In this document: piece after piece, positions 5,345 to 5,547 of the stretch
How the letters are laid out: every line of letters starts with the position of its first letter
How positions within the stretch are numbered: the stretch's first letter is position 1
Assembly: GCA_016793415.1 (NCBI GenBank)
Contig: JAEUMC010000789.1
Coordinates: 1 to 5,547 of the forward strand
Reading direction: 5' to 3'
From: Devosia sp.
GTDB taxonomy: Bacteria > Pseudomonadota > Alphaproteobacteria > Rhizobiales > Devosiaceae
DNA: 5,547 bases
Made by a program: the position numbers and the translations under genes
The notes under the pieces: model-generated
Databases searched by the model: none
The model's input: the letters and a program-made list of their open reading frames with translations, nothing else
Told to the model about the DNA's origin: nothing

Positions 5345-5547
5345 TCACACCTGCTGCACGGCCTCGACGCCAGGTACGAAATGCCGGAGCAGGTTCTCGA
5401 TGCCCGACTTCAGCGTCGCGGTCGATGACGGGCAGCCCGAGCAGGCGCCCTGCATGTGGAGGAACACCGTGCCCTCCTTGAAGCCCTTGAAGGTGATATC
5501 GCCGCCGTCCATGGCGACGGCCGGCCGCACGCGAGTGGCCAGCAGCT
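5345..5547 (-). CDS. NifU/Nfu-family Fe-S cluster carrier, C-terminal domain (5' end outside window)
   Basis: The last 67 codons of a protein whose start lies to the right of the window. The visible part is the NifU C-terminal domain: LLATRVRPAVAMDGGDITF, then FLHMQGACSGCPSSTATLK with the CxxC pair that holds a 4Fe-4S cluster at a dimer interface, and IENLLRHFVPGVEAVQQV at the end. Such proteins carry clusters to client enzymes. In alphaproteobacteria the full protein usually has an additional N-terminal Nfu domain and about 185-190 residues, which cannot be seen here. Its methionine-like internal starts are not real starts, since the conserved domain continues upstream. A strong terminator follows the stop, so it is not cotranscribed with tsaB. 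Possible names are nifU or nfuA; I leave the symbol blank because only the tail is visible. Confidence 0.93.
   Translation of the reverse strand, partial: LLATRVRPAVAMDGGDITFKGFKEGTVFLHMQGACSGCPSSTATLKSGIENLLRHFVPGVEAVQQV

Overview
The window is a high-GC segment with tight overlapping gene starts and stops. It most resembles a chromosome of an alphaproteobacterium of the Hyphomicrobiales (Rhizobiales), perhaps Devosia-like; the genus is a guess. The basis is the Mur-like Fur protein, the NifU C-terminal sequence, and the gene order nifU, tsaB, rimI, fur/mur, plsC, miaB, which I recall as a conserved housekeeping neighbourhood in this order of bacteria.

Layout, left to right. Positions 1-913 (minus) hold the first two thirds of miaB. 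Positions 914-1149 are intergenic: a candidate miaB promoter, then a nested inverted repeat. Positions 1150-2705 (plus) hold a two-gene unit, a PLP-dependent Cys/Met-metabolism enzyme followed by a small glyoxalase-fold (VOC) protein, joined by an ATGA overlap. Positions 2709-5055 (minus) hold an operon read right to left: tsaB, rimI, fur/mur, plsC. Its first and last gene pairs are joined by ATGA overlaps, and a 33-nt gap separates rimI from fur. Positions 5056-5344 hold the tsaB upstream region, a second copy of the repeat, and a terminator for nifU. Positions 5345-5547 (minus) hold the last 67 codons of nifU.

The minus-strand genes share loose themes. TsaB (t6A) and MiaB (ms2i6A) both modify A37 of tRNA. 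MiaB needs Fe-S clusters, and NifU/Nfu proteins carry them. The Fur-family protein responds to iron or manganese in this lineage. RimI acetylates a ribosomal protein and PlsC makes phosphatidic acid. The plus-strand pair looks like an insertion into this neighbourhood, between plsC and miaB.

The least ordinary content is the pair of related long-hairpin repeats, about 4.2 kb apart in the same orientation and bracketing six genes. Also notable are two candidate leaderless starts (miaB and tsaB) and a 3-nt convergent junction with no visible terminator. I see no defence system, prophage, insertion sequence, CRISPR array or RNA gene.
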